Shown here one piece after another: positions 9,276-19,717 of a stretch of 64,000 nt of DNA; the stretch's first letter is position 1; each line of letters begins with the position of its first letter. The position numbers and the translations under genes are program-made. Origin of the DNA: Roseateles terrae (lineage in GTDB: Bacteria; Pseudomonadota; Gammaproteobacteria; Burkholderiales; Burkholderiaceae_C); contig NZ_JACHXO010000008.1 of the NCBI RefSeq assembly GCF_014192155.1, positions 1-64,000 on the forward strand, given 5' to 3'. The notes under the pieces were generated by a model. The model searched no databases. It saw nothing but the letters and a program-made list of their open reading frames with translations, and was not told the origin of the DNA.

Positions 9276-11900
9276 ATGACCAAGGTCTGGAGAAAAGGCC
9301 TGCCCTTCAGCACGGAAGTGGCACCCCTGTTGGCAGCGATGCCGCTGCTGGAGGAATATCGCGAACCGCTGATGCGCCTGCAGGGCGCCTGGGACAGCCT
9401 GTCGCTGCTGGGCCAGATGAGCGGCGCCGCGACCGACATGGCCGACACCCGCAGCGCCTTCGAGGCGCTCACCGGTCGCCTGCTGGACAGCCTGGCCCGC
9501 CGCCAGTTCGACAACGCGGTGCAGCAGTTGCAGGGACGGTCGCAGGTGGCAATCGACATCCTGGTCCGCAATCTGTTCGAACGCACGGCGGATGTGGGTT
9601 TTCTCGCCGCGGACGGTCCGCTGAGAGCGATTCTGGCGGCGGATCGCGATCGGGCCGATCACGCGGCCGATCACGCGGCCGACCACGCCGCCGTCCCGGC
9701 CTCCGACCCCATCGCTGACCGCGCCGCCGTGCAGCAGCGCCTGGCCGACTACGTCGCCAAGTATTCCGTTTACGACCAGGTGGCGCTGCTCGCCGCCGAT
9801 GGCCGCAGCCTGGTCGCCTTGCATCCGGAGCGCTGCGCCGACCGGGTGCACGACCCCCGTCTTCTGCGTGCACTGGACCCCGGTCAGCCGTTCGTCGAGG
9901 TGCACGGCCCCAGCCCGCTGCTGGGGGGCGCCAGCGGTCTGATCTATGCGGCCGCGGTGACCGCGGACAACGGCGCGCGCGGTGTGCTGTGCCTGTCCTT
10001 CAAACTGGAGGACGAAATGCTCGGGCTGTTCCGCGCCCTGTGCGCGGGTGTACCCCGTTCGGTGCTGGTGCTCAAGGACGCCGAGGGCCGCGTGCTTCTC
10101 ACGTCCGACCCCTGGCAGATCCCGCTGGGGGCGCCGCTGGCCGCGGCCGACCGCGCGCAGGGTTTCTGCATCGATTTCGCGGGTCGGGACTATCTGGCTT
10201 GTTCGGCCACAGCCAGCGGCTACGAGGGCTACTTCGGACCGGGCTGGTCGGCGCAGATGCTGCAGCCGCTGCAGCACGCGTTTGCCGATGCGCCGCCGCC
10301 GCGCACGGAGGCCCGTGCACGCGGTGTCGATACCCGCGAACTGTTTGACGAAGAACTGCGCAGCATCCCGCTGGAGGCCCGGCGCATTCAGCGGGAGCTG
10401 TCGCGGTCGCTGTGGAATGGCAAGCTCAAGAGTCGCAGCCGGGACGGCCACCTCGGTGCCGCGGGCAGCGTCGCGAGCGGGAATGCCGACTTCGCCGTCA
10501 CCCTGCTCAATGAAGTTGAACGCACGGGCGAGCAACTGCGGCAGGTGTTTGAGCGCGCCATCCATCAGCTCGAAGAGAGTGCCCTGGGCGCGGTGTTTGA
10601 TACCGTCGGCTTCCAGTCCGAGCTGGCCATCTCGATCGTCAACCGCAACCTCTACGAACGCGCGAACGACTGCCGCTGGTGGGCGCAGGATGCGCGACTG
10701 CAGCAGGCGCTGGCGCGAGGCGATGTCGCCGCCGCGACCGAGGTACTCAGCAGCATCCATGCGCTCTACACCGTGTATTCGCTGCTGCTGGTGTTCGATG
10801 CGCAAGGCCGCGTACTGGCCGTGTCCGATCCAGCGCAGTCGCACCACCTGGGGCGGAGCGTCCAGGGCGACTGGGTGCACGGCGCCCTGGCGCTGCGGGA
10901 CAGCAGCCAGTATGTGGTCTCGGCGCATGAGCCCTGCGGTCTGTATGGCGACAATGGGGCGTCGCCGTGCCTCGTCTACGCCACCGCGGTGCCGCATCCC
11001 GACAGTTCAACCGCCCCGGTCGGTGGCATCGCCATTGTGTTCGATGGCCAGCCGCAGTTTCGAGCGATGCTGCGTGCGGCGCTGCCCAGTCAGCCGGGAT
11101 CGGCGGCGTTGCTGGTGACACGCAGCGGTGAGATCGTTGCCAGCAGCGATGCGCACTGGGCAGTGGGCCAGTCCTTTCCGCTCCCGCTGCCGCAGCTGGC
11201 CACCTTGCCGCCGGACCAGGTGGTGACCGGTGAACTGGCGTTGCAAGGACGTGTGCAGGCGTATGGCCTGGCGATGTCAGGCGGCTACCGCGAATACCGC
11301 CGCCACATGCCACCGCATCCGCAGGACCTGGCCGCACTCGTGCTGCTGCCGCTGGGGCCGCGTCAGGACGACAGTTCGGACGCTCAGAAAAGCGCGGCCT
11401 TCCAGCCCTTGCCGCCCTCCGGCCGTCAGGTGCTGGACCTGGCCAGCTTCCAGGTGGACCACCAGTGGCTGGGCCTGTCGGCGCCCCAGGTGCTGGCTGC
11501 CGTGGGGCGACAGCGCATCACCGCCTGGCCGCAGGCGCCGGCGGCGGTGCGCGGCATGCTTGGCTTCGAAGGGCGCATGCTGCCGGTGCTGGATCTGGGC
11601 CAGTTGCTGTTCCACCGCCCTGGCGGCGACGACGCTGCGCTGCTGGTGTGCGCGACCCGCGAGGGGCAACGGCTGGTGCTGGCGGTGCAGCAGCTCGGGC
11701 AGGTGTTCCAGTCGGGCGCCGAGCAGTTGCAGCCCAGTCCCACCCGACCCGGCTGGGCCGCGCAGGCGCGCGTGCATCTGCTGAAGGGCAAGGGGGCGGA
11801 AATGCTGACGCTGCTGGACTGCGACGACCTGTGGCGCCTTGTCAGCGGTATTCCCGCACCGTCGAGCGCTGACGACCAGCCGCTGCTGGCGGCAGACTGA
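9276..11900 (+). CDS. soluble two-cache sensory protein with C-terminal CheW domain
   Basis: The 874-residue product has no signal peptide and no membrane segment that I can see. Two similar modules repeat. The first begins with a helix near residues 76-110 (VAIDILVRNLFERTADVGFL) followed by a cache-like fold (YSVYDQVALLAADGRSLVAL). The second begins near residue 440 (ELAISIVNRNLYERANDCRW) and continues with YTVYSLLLVFDAQGRVLAVSD. Residues about 725-870 form a CheW domain (GMLGFEGRMLPVLDLGQLL). It has no methyl-accepting helices and no HAMP domain. CheW couples receptors to CheA, so the protein may feed a cytoplasmic ligand signal to CheA directly; that is inference. A GAGG ribosome site lies 8 bases upstream. 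It stands apart from the chemotaxis operon at 30-36 kb. Confidence 0.75.
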   Translation: MTKVWRKGLPFSTEVAPLLAAMPLLEEYREPLMRLQGAWDSLSLLGQMSGAATDMADTRSAFEALTGRLLDSLARRQFDNAVQQLQGRSQVAIDILVRNLFERTADVGFLAADGPLRAILAADRDRADHAADHAADHAAVPASDPIADRAAVQQRLADYVAKYSVYDQVALLAADGRSLVALHPERCADRVHDPRLLRALDPGQPFVEVHGPSPLLGGASGLIYAAAVTADNGARGVLCLSFKLEDEMLGLFRALCAGVPRSVLVLKDAEGRVLLTSDPWQIPLGAPLAAADRAQGFCIDFAGRDYLACSATASGYEGYFGPGWSAQMLQPLQHAFADAPPPRTEARARGVDTRELFDEELRSIPLEARRIQRELSRSLWNGKLKSRSRDGHLGAAGSVASGNADFAVTLLNEVERTGEQLRQVFERAIHQLEESALGAVFDTVGFQSELAISIVNRNLYERANDCRWWAQDARLQQALARGDVAAATEVLSSIHALYTVYSLLLVFDAQGRVLAVSDPAQSHHLGRSVQGDWVHGALALRDSSQYVVSAHEPCGLYGDNGASPCLVYATAVPHPDSSTAPVGGIAIVFDGQPQFRAMLRAALPSQPGSAALLVTRSGEIVASSDAHWAVGQSFPLPLPQLATLPPDQVVTGELALQGRVQAYGLAMSGGYREYRRHMPPHPQDLAALVLLPLGPRQDDSSDAQKSAAFQPLPPSGRQVLDLASFQVDHQWLGLSAPQVLAAVGRQRITAWPQAPAAVRGMLGFEGRMLPVLDLGQLLFHRPGGDDAALLVCATREGQRLVLAVQQLGQVFQSGAEQLQPSPTRPGWAAQARVHLLKGKGAEMLTLLDCDDLWRLVSGIPAPSSADDQPLLAAD
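9654..9689 (+). repeat. 12-bp tandem repeat, three copies, inside the cache-CheW gene
   Basis: The unit GCCGATCACGCG occurs twice exactly and a third time with two changes (GCCGACCACGCC). It encodes ADHA three times in a loop of the first cache module. The length keeps the reading frame, so copy-number change would alter only loop length. Confidence 0.9.
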
Positions 11901-11924
11901 GCGGCCTGCAGCGGCTACCGACTG

Positions 11925-11945
11925 CCGAAGACCGAAGACCGAAGA
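11925..11945. repeat. 7-bp tandem repeat, three copies
   Basis: CCGAAGA is repeated three times between the cache-CheW gene and the convergent acetyltransferase gene. It adjoins the small hairpin at 11941-11957. Confidence 0.85.
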
Positions 11946-11957
11946 CCGATGGTCTTC
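11941..11957. terminator. possible weak terminator hairpin
   Basis: GAAGACC-GAT-GGTCTTC forms a 7-bp stem with a 3-base loop between two convergent genes. There is no T-run on either side, so terminator function is doubtful. Confidence 0.35.
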
Positions 11958-11962
11958 TGCGC

Positions 11963-12526
11963 CTATCGCGGACCCGTGGACTTCGCCGTCCCATCCAAGC
12001 CTTCTGGCGGCCACACCGGCAGAGCGGGTCGCAGACGCGCCATCGCATAGCAGTCGACATACTGCCCATGTCGCATGGCATACCCGCGCATCCGTCCCTC
12101 GATGTCGAAATTGAATCGCTCATACAGGCGGATGGCGCGGGTGTTGTCCACAAACACACTCAGCTCGATGCGCAGCACCCCCAGCCAGTCATCCGCCTGC
12201 TGAATGAGCGCGGACATCAACGCGCTGGCCACGCCCTGACCCTGCACCTGCGGAAGCACGCTGATGCCCAGGGACATCGCATGCCGACGACGCGCCTGCG
12301 GCCCGGCCGGATGCAGACCAGCGGATCCCACCAGCTGGCCATCCACCAGTGCCAGCAGCACCAGCTCCGCCGACTGCACCTCCGGCGTGGCGCTGAACCG
12401 CTGCCGCCAGGCCTCGGGGGATACATGGGGCAGGCCCAGCAGCCAGGGCTGCACCTCCGGATGACTCATCAGGGCCGCATGGGCCGGGCCGTCATCGGGG
12501 GTGGGGCGTCGCAGGATCAGGTCCAT
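11963..12526 (-). CDS. GNAT acetyltransferase, AaaT/YhhY-like
   Basis: The 187-residue product matches the GNAT family and looks closest to Escherichia coli YhhY/AaaT, an L-amino-acid N-acetyltransferase acting on Met and Phe. It shares the acetyl-CoA loop (QGQGVASALM), the RIELSVFVDNTRAIRLYERF strand-helix block and the C-terminal YAMRHGQYVD. The start at 12526 is chosen because AGGGAGAT lies 6 bases upstream; a longer frame to 12625 would add a Pro/Arg-rich stretch that the family lacks. About 25 residues after the conserved end are extra and poorly conserved. Substrate is inferred from similarity recalled from the family, not proven here. Confidence 0.85.
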   Translation of the reverse strand: MDLILRRPTPDDGPAHAALMSHPEVQPWLLGLPHVSPEAWRQRFSATPEVQSAELVLLALVDGQLVGSAGLHPAGPQARRRHAMSLGISVLPQVQGQGVASALMSALIQQADDWLGVLRIELSVFVDNTRAIRLYERFNFDIEGRMRGYAMRHGQYVDCYAMARLRPALPVWPPEGLDGTAKSTGPR

Positions 12527-12568
12527 CAAGATCTCCCTTTGGTGTGTGAATGGAAGGGCCGGAAACAA

Positions 12569-12592
12569 CAAAGCCCGCAATCGCGGGCTTTG
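12569..12592 (-). terminator. intrinsic terminator on the minus strand
   Basis: CAAAGCCCGC paired with GCGGGCTTTG forms a 10-bp stem with a 4-base loop. Read on the minus strand it is followed by TTGTTT. It sits upstream of the acetyltransferase start, so it must end a transcript coming from about 12.6-12.8 kb. Confidence 0.75.
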
Positions 12593-12644
12593 TCGAGAAC
12601 TCTGCTGTGGGGGCGGCCGGGGCACCGGCTGGGGCGGGGAAGGG

Positions 12645-12809
12645 CTACCGCGTTCGACCTTCCTGCACCGGGTTGAGCGGCGTCTGGAACGCCTGTGTCG
12701 GGACTAGGCGCATCAGCGCCTCCGCGACACGGCAGCGGCTTTGCAGAACGGCCGGCGCTTCGCTTGTCAGCAGCGTCTCAGCCATCACAGTGGAGCCAGG
12801 GCGATTCAT
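12645..12809 (-). CDS. possible 54-residue protein or small RNA
   Basis: A short open frame (begins MNRPGSTVMAETLL, ends VQEGRTR) lies between a promoter-like sequence (12817-12846) and the terminator at 12569-12592. The predicted transcript start falls almost on the ATG, so any mRNA would be leaderless; no ribosome site is visible. About three quarters of its third codon positions are G or C, somewhat lower than neighbouring genes. The minus strand can also fold a strong hairpin (GTGTCG..AGGCGC-TGAT-GCGCCT..CGACAC, about 12705-12740), which favours a structured small RNA of about 250 nt. I do not recognise it as 6S RNA, tmRNA, SRP RNA or RNase P RNA. Confidence 0.35.
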   Translation of the reverse strand: MNRPGSTVMAETLLTSEAPAVLQSRCRVAEALMRLVPTQAFQTPLNPVQEGRTR

Positions 12810-12816
12810 GCGAACC

Positions 12817-12846
12817 AGTATGTTGGGGACGGTCCGCCGCAGTCAA
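12817..12846 (-). promoter_or_regulatory. sigma-70-like promoter for the small transcript
   Basis: On the minus strand TTGACT (12841-12846) and CATACT (12817-12822) are separated by 18 bp, matching 5/6 and 4/6 of the sigma-70 consensus. Transcription would start near 12810. Confidence 0.5.
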
Positions 12847-12960
12847 CCACCCAGCGGTGGGACGATGTGGGGTGTCGCATCCGATGCACAGTGGGGCGCG
12901 AGCAGGCGACAATGCCGAGTCCCGTTTATCCCGTCTCCCTTCCTTCGACATCCGCCCGTC

Positions 12961-13461
12961 ATGCCCCGCCTGAGTTCACTGCCGCCCGCGCCTGCTCCCG
13001 CTCCCAAAGCGTCGTCGCGGGATGCGGCCGCCCCGGGAGTGCGCGGGGAGCCGATGCCGGCCGAGAAGTTTGCGCTGCATGTCGCCCCCAGTGCCATCGA
13101 TGGCCTGGGTGTGTTTGCCGACGAGCCGATTCCGGCCCGACGCAAGATCGGCGAGATGCGCGGAGAAGTCGTGTCGGTGCGGGAAGCGCGACGCCGCATT
13201 GAGGGCAAGCGACGCATCCATGTGGTGGAGGTGTCGGACCGCACCGCCATCGACGCCACGCACGACAAAGGCGTGATGCGCCACATCAACCACAGTTGCG
13301 CCCCGAATGCCGTACTGCGCATCCGTCAGGGCCGGGCCGAGTTCTATGCCATCCGGGACATCGAACCCGGGGAGGAACTCTCCTGCGACTACGGCGAGAG
13401 CCACCACGAAGGTCGGCTGCGCTGCCGCTGCGGCGCGCCCAATTGCAAAGGGCGCCTGTAG
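12961..13461 (+). CDS. SET-domain protein
   Basis: This 166-residue protein has a SET domain, the lysine methyltransferase fold. It shows the GLGVFADEPI start of the domain, the AdoMet-binding HINHSCAPNA motif, the DYGES strand with its Tyr, and a post-SET CxCx4C zinc motif at the C-terminus (CRCGAPNC). A Pro/Ala-rich stretch of about 30 residues precedes the domain. Bacterial members occur widely but their substrates are mostly unknown. The start is uncertain, as no good ribosome site precedes it; an internal ATG at 13054 is an alternative that would keep the whole domain. Confidence 0.85.
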   Translation: MPRLSSLPPAPAPAPKASSRDAAAPGVRGEPMPAEKFALHVAPSAIDGLGVFADEPIPARRKIGEMRGEVVSVREARRRIEGKRRIHVVEVSDRTAIDATHDKGVMRHINHSCAPNAVLRIRQGRAEFYAIRDIEPGEELSCDYGESHHEGRLRCRCGAPNCKGRL

Positions 13462-13469
13462 GCGCCCTT
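13448..13469. terminator. bidirectional terminator hairpin
   Basis: AAGGGCGCC-TGTA-GGCGCCCTT overlaps the stop codon of the SET gene and lies between two convergent genes. The 9-bp perfect stem could end transcription from both sides. Confidence 0.7.
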
Positions 13470-13487
13470 AGTGTCCAGCCTTCGTCC

Positions 13488-14222
13488 TCAGTGCTGTGAC
13501 GGTGTCTCGCCGTCTTCGCTGAAGGCGGCCTTCAAGGCGGCTTGCTGCAGCCAGAACAGGCGCATGTCCTGCACGGTGAACAGCATGTCGTCAATCAGCG
13601 CGTCCTGGTCGATGCCTTCCGGCTCTTCGTAGGCTTCCTGAATGTAGGTGCTTCGCTCGTCGGAATTCGTCGCCAGCGTCACCGCTTCAATGGCTTCCAG
13701 CATCAGCGACAGGTCGCGCGCCGCATCGCCTTCCGGCAGTTCCCACGAACCGGTGTCTTCCACCGCCTGGAGGAACCCCTGCGCCCACAGCGCGCCAGCC
13801 GCCGGCAGGCGTTCCAGCAGGTCTTCCGTCAGCGAGCCGTCGGCCAGCAGGCGGGCCTTGGTCTCGTCGTCGAAGTCGGAGATCAGCGGCACCAGCTGCA
13901 TCTGCTCGGGCGACTCCACCAGCGCCTGCGGGTCCAGGCTGTCGGCGATCTCGTTCCAGCGCAGGTGCAGCACGTCCATGAAGGCGTCCGTCTGTTCCTG
14001 CGATTCGAAGATGCCGGGCCACTCGTCGCCAAACAGGGCATCCATCGCCTGGATGGGCGCGCTCGGCGGCGGGCCCACCAGCAGGGCGGTCATGTAGCCG
14101 TCCAGCGTGTCCAGGGTGATGGCAGGGGCGTCAGGATCGGCTGCGGCAGCCAGCTGGGCGATGAATTCGCCGAGTTGCTGGGCGTTGTCGATGTCGAGGG
14201 GTTGATCTTGTTGATCGCTCAT
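13488..14222 (-). CDS. UPF0149 (YecA/YgfB) family protein
   Basis: The 244-residue, strongly acidic protein carries the UPF0149 signature near its N-terminus (TLDTLDGYMTALLVGPPP, followed by WPGIF). Family members have no agreed biochemical role; some carry a SEC-C zinc motif, which is absent here. The helical C-terminal half is rich in Asp and Glu. The gene is transcribed alone, convergent with the SET gene, and preceded by a 326-bp gap that holds the alaS terminators. Confidence 0.85.
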   Translation of the reverse strand: MSDQQDQPLDIDNAQQLGEFIAQLAAAADPDAPAITLDTLDGYMTALLVGPPPSAPIQAMDALFGDEWPGIFESQEQTDAFMDVLHLRWNEIADSLDPQALVESPEQMQLVPLISDFDDETKARLLADGSLTEDLLERLPAAGALWAQGFLQAVEDTGSWELPEGDAARDLSLMLEAIEAVTLATNSDERSTYIQEAYEEPEGIDQDALIDDMLFTVQDMRLFWLQQAALKAAFSEDGETPSQH

Positions 14223-14366
14223 GAAGGGCTCCAGAATGCGGTCCGCATGCGGAGCGTGTGTCGCTTCGCGTGGCGGTCCGTGGGGCGATCCGGACAGGAG
14301 TCCGGAACGCGGTCCGTGAAAAGATCCGGACCGAGAGCCGGCACCGGGATGAAAAACTCAAAAACA

Positions 14367-14387
14367 AAGGGCCCGGACCGGGCCCTT
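14367..14387 (-). terminator. intrinsic terminator downstream of alaS
   Basis: AAGGGCCCGG and CCGGGCCCTT form a near-perfect palindrome. On the minus strand it is followed by a T-rich tail (TTGTTTTTGAGTTTTT), the best terminator in the gap. Confidence 0.75.
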
Positions 14388-14524
14388 CGAGAGCATCGAC
14401 CGGAGCCGCCCGAGGCGGCCACGGTCATGATGCATCAAGCTTGATGACGCCGTGGTGGCAGAGGAACCGGCAATGGATGGGGCGATGGATTGCTCAATGG
14501 AATGGGCAATAGACTGGGCAATCA

Positions 14525-14542
14525 ACGGGCCTGGACAGGCCC
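14525..14542 (-). terminator. hairpin just after alaS
   Basis: CGGGCC-TGGACA-GGCCCG lies 7 bases after the alaS stop codon. The tail is not T-rich, so it may act together with the stronger hairpin at 14367-14387. Confidence 0.5.
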
Positions 14543-14548
14543 GCGGCC

Positions 14549-17182
<2,634 letters not shown>

Positions 17183-17581
17183 GCCAGTCCTTTAGCTGTT
17201 GCACCCAGCGGTTTGCACCTCTGCCAGGCCTTGGGCACCGGAAACGTACGCCGCATGGGATACATGCGGGGCGTGCGAACCGGGCACCGATGGGCGATGG
17301 CAGAAACGGTCAAGAATTCCTGGCGAAACGGCTTTGCAAGCAAATGTCTGCAGTGCGGGCTGCGGTCTGCGGGGATCTGGAGGGATCTCCCCGGAGCCCA
17401 TCGCCCTGAATGCGGGCCAAATGCTTGATTCAGCGTCGTTTTCGCGAAGCTTTCCATTATAGGAGCGGCCCTTGCTCTCGCACCGGCCTGGCAACTCGGT
17501 GACGTGGCGCCCATGCCAAACCCGATAGGATCGTCCGCACACAGAGAGCCACTCTCGAACCCCTCTCCCGGAGCAACGACG
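17183..17581. other. alaS-gabD divergent intergenic region
   Basis: This 399-bp region holds the presumed alaS promoter and leader and the gabD start region. Apart from the TATAAT box and some GGATC/GATCC inverted words near 17375-17400, I see no convincing element. An open frame that extends gabD upstream to 17504 is not favoured, because the ribosome site fits the start at 17582. Confidence 0.6.
17456..17461 (-). promoter_or_regulatory. -10 box, probable alaS promoter
   Basis: A perfect TATAAT reads on the minus strand 274 bp before the alaS start. No good -35 box is seen at 16-18 bp, so the assignment is tentative. Confidence 0.4.
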
Positions 17582-19054
17582 ATGGACACCCCCGTTTCCC
17601 CGCTGGCCCAACTCAAGGATCCCAGCCTCCTCAAGACCGATGCCCTGATCAATGGCGAATGGGTCGGCGGCGCCGCCCGTTTCGATGTGGACGACCCCGC
17701 TACCGGCGAACTGCTCACCCACGTGGCCAACCTTGGCGCTTCCGAGGCGGACGCCGCCGTCACCGCCGCCGAAGCGGCCTGGCCGGCCTGGCGCGCCAAA
17801 ACCGCCAAGGAACGGGCCGCCATCCTGATGCGCTGGTACCACCTCTTGATCCAGCATGCGGACGACCTCTCCCGCATCCTGACAGCCGAACAAGGCAAGC
17901 CGCTGGCGGAGGCGCGGGGCGAAATCGTCTATGGCGCGAGCTTCCTGGAATGGTTCGCCGAAGAAGCCAAGCGGGTCTATGGGGAAACCATCCCGGCCAC
18001 CGAAGGCAGCAAGCGCTACCTGGTGCTGCGCCAGCCGGTGGGCGTGTGCGCCGCCATCACGCCGTGGAACTTCCCGCTGGCGATGATCACCCGCAAGGTG
18101 GCGCCGGCCCTGGCGGCCGGGTGCCCGGTGGTCATCAAACCGGCCGAGCAGACGCCGCTGACCGCCCTGGCGGCCGCGGAACTGGCCCAGCGCGCCGGCA
18201 TGCCGGCCGGGGTGCTGAACGTGGTGACTGGCGACGGTGAACACTCGGTCGCCATCGGCAAGGTGCTGTGCGAGCGGGACGCGGTTCGGCACCTGTCCTT
18301 CACCGGCTCCACCGAGGTGGGCCGCATCCTGATGGCGCAGTGCGCGCCCACCATCAAGAAGCTGTCGCTGGAGCTGGGAGGCAATGCGCCGTTCCTGGTG
18401 TTCGACGACGCGGATCTGGACAGCGCCGTGGACGGCGCCATCGCCAGCAAATACCGCAATGCCGGCCAGACCTGCGTCTGCGCCAACCGGCTGTATGTGC
18501 AGGACAGCATCTACGACGAGTTCGTGGCCAAGCTCTCCGCCAAAGTGGAAGCCTTGAAGGTGGGCAACGGCTTCGAAGCCGGTGTGGCGCTGGGCCCGCT
18601 GATCGACGATGCCGCGATGGCCAAGGTGGAGCGCCATGTGGCCGATGCCACCAGCAAGGGCGCCCGCATCGTGACCGGCGGCAGCCGGACCGGAGACCGC
18701 TTCTTCCAGCCGACGGTGCTGGCGGACGTCACCGCGGACATGCTCTGCGCCCGGGAAGAGACCTTTGGCCCGGTGGCCCCGATCTTCCGTTTTCAGACCG
18801 AGGCGGAAGCCATCCAGATGGCCAATGCCACCGAGTTCGGCCTGGCCAGCTATTTCTACAGCCGGGACATCGGCCGCATCTTCCGCGTGGGCGAGGCGCT
18901 GGAGTCCGGCATGGTGGGCGTCAATACCGGCCTGATCTCGACGGCGGAGGTGCCCTTCGGCGGCGTCAAGCAGTCGGGCCTCGGCCGCGAGGGCGGGCAT
19001 CAGGGCATCGATGAATATCTTGAGACGAAATACCTCTGCCTGGGCGGGATTTGA
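17582..19054 (+). CDS. gabD: succinate-semialdehyde dehydrogenase (NADP+)
   Basis: The 490-residue aldehyde dehydrogenase oxidises succinate semialdehyde to succinate, the last step of 4-aminobutyrate breakdown. The general base is Glu264 in LELGGNAPF and the catalytic Cys is residue 298 in NAGQTCVCANR, in the spacing typical of GabD. The N-terminal DALINGEWVGG and the C-terminal GGVKQSGLGREGG are characteristic. GGAG lies 8 bases before the ATG at 17582; a frame extension to 17504 would add 26 atypical residues. No gabT or gabP is adjacent, so the exact substrate rests on family resemblance. Confidence 0.9.
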   Translation: MDTPVSPLAQLKDPSLLKTDALINGEWVGGAARFDVDDPATGELLTHVANLGASEADAAVTAAEAAWPAWRAKTAKERAAILMRWYHLLIQHADDLSRILTAEQGKPLAEARGEIVYGASFLEWFAEEAKRVYGETIPATEGSKRYLVLRQPVGVCAAITPWNFPLAMITRKVAPALAAGCPVVIKPAEQTPLTALAAAELAQRAGMPAGVLNVVTGDGEHSVAIGKVLCERDAVRHLSFTGSTEVGRILMAQCAPTIKKLSLELGGNAPFLVFDDADLDSAVDGAIASKYRNAGQTCVCANRLYVQDSIYDEFVAKLSAKVEALKVGNGFEAGVALGPLIDDAAMAKVERHVADATSKGARIVTGGSRTGDRFFQPTVLADVTADMLCAREETFGPVAPIFRFQTEAEAIQMANATEFGLASYFYSRDIGRIFRVGEALESGMVGVNTGLISTAEVPFGGVKQSGLGREGGHQGIDEYLETKYLCLGGI

Positions 19055-19059
19055 GGGAT

Positions 19060-19075
19060 GCGGGCCTGGACCCGC
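19060..19075. terminator. short hairpin between convergent genes
   Basis: GCGGG-CCTGGA-CCCGC lies in the 21-bp gap between gabD and nrsF. It is short and lacks a T-tract on either strand. Confidence 0.35.
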
Positions 19076-19717
19076 TCACCACCGCAGCCACTTCGGGCCC
19101 ATGAGGGCGCCGAGGCCCGTGGGAATCAGGAGGCCGGCCACATACCAGATCGCCCAGAACGGCAGTTGCATCTCCGGGCAGTGCAGGCAATAGACGGTGG
19201 TGGCGCTGGCCCCGGCCAGCAGCCCGATGACCGCACCCGTCAGCCGCAGCCGCGTCGGCGCCATGCCGCGCACCGCCCAGAAGAGCGCCAGGAAGCCTGG
19301 CGCCGACAGCACCGCAATGTTGAACGGGCAGCTCCGCCACGACAGGCCCAGCAGCAGCGCTTGCCACTGGTCCACCGGCGACAGCACCAGCGTGCCGATG
19401 GCGCCCAGCCAGAGGGCCGCGAGAGGCGCCACGATGAACAGCCAGCCTCGCCCCAGCGGCAGGCCGGGCCGCGCCAGACGTAGCATCATCTGCCCGGCCC
19501 CGATCGCCAGCAGCGCCGGAAAGGCCACCTTGAGCCAGAACCGCGGGGTGATGGCCACCGCGGCGAGGTCCGCGCGCAGTCCCAGCAGCACCAGCATGAG
19601 CGCGGTCGCGCCGAGCAGGCTGATCAGCATCGCCGCGGCGTATCGGCGCGGCGGTGCGGATCGGTCCGCCGCGCCGGCTTCGGCAGCCAGCATCGCGACC
19701 AGGTCGTCGGTTTTCAT
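19076..19717 (-). CDS. nrsF: NrsF-type membrane anti-sigma factor (DUF1109)
   Basis: The 213-residue protein has six probable membrane helices and a short cytoplasmic N-terminus, as in NrsF, which holds an ECF sigma factor inactive and releases it under metal or oxidative stress. Cysteines thought to sense the stress are present: Cys130 in WRSCPFNI, and Cys177 and Cys180 in VYCLHCPE, close to Cys131 and Cys181 of the Caulobacter protein. The start overlaps the stop codon of the sigma-factor gene by 4 bases, so the two are translationally coupled. It is the last gene of the bufferin operon. Confidence 0.88.
   Translation of the reverse strand: MKTDDLVAMLAAEAGAADRSAPPRRYAAAMLISLLGATALMLVLLGLRADLAAVAITPRFWLKVAFPALLAIGAGQMMLRLARPGLPLGRGWLFIVAPLAALWLGAIGTLVLSPVDQWQALLLGLSWRSCPFNIAVLSAPGFLALFWAVRGMAPTRLRLTGAVIGLLAGASATTVYCLHCPEMQLPFWAIWYVAGLLIPTGLGALMGPKWLRW

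Larger units (their letters stand above)
14223..14548. other. intergenic region with alaS terminators and imperfect repeats
   Basis: No gene is visible. It holds two strong hairpins (14367-14387 and 14525-14542). Between 14460 and 14520 there are imperfect repeats around GGCAAT and ATGG, and between 14270 and 14340 repeated GATCCGGA/TCCGGA-type words. The function of the repeats is unknown; the UPF0149 promoter must lie here. Confidence 0.6.

Noticed and set aside
12569-12815. 6S RNA, tmRNA, SRP RNA or RNase P RNA as identity of the small transcript.
   Set aside because: None of the conserved blocks of these RNAs that I know is present.
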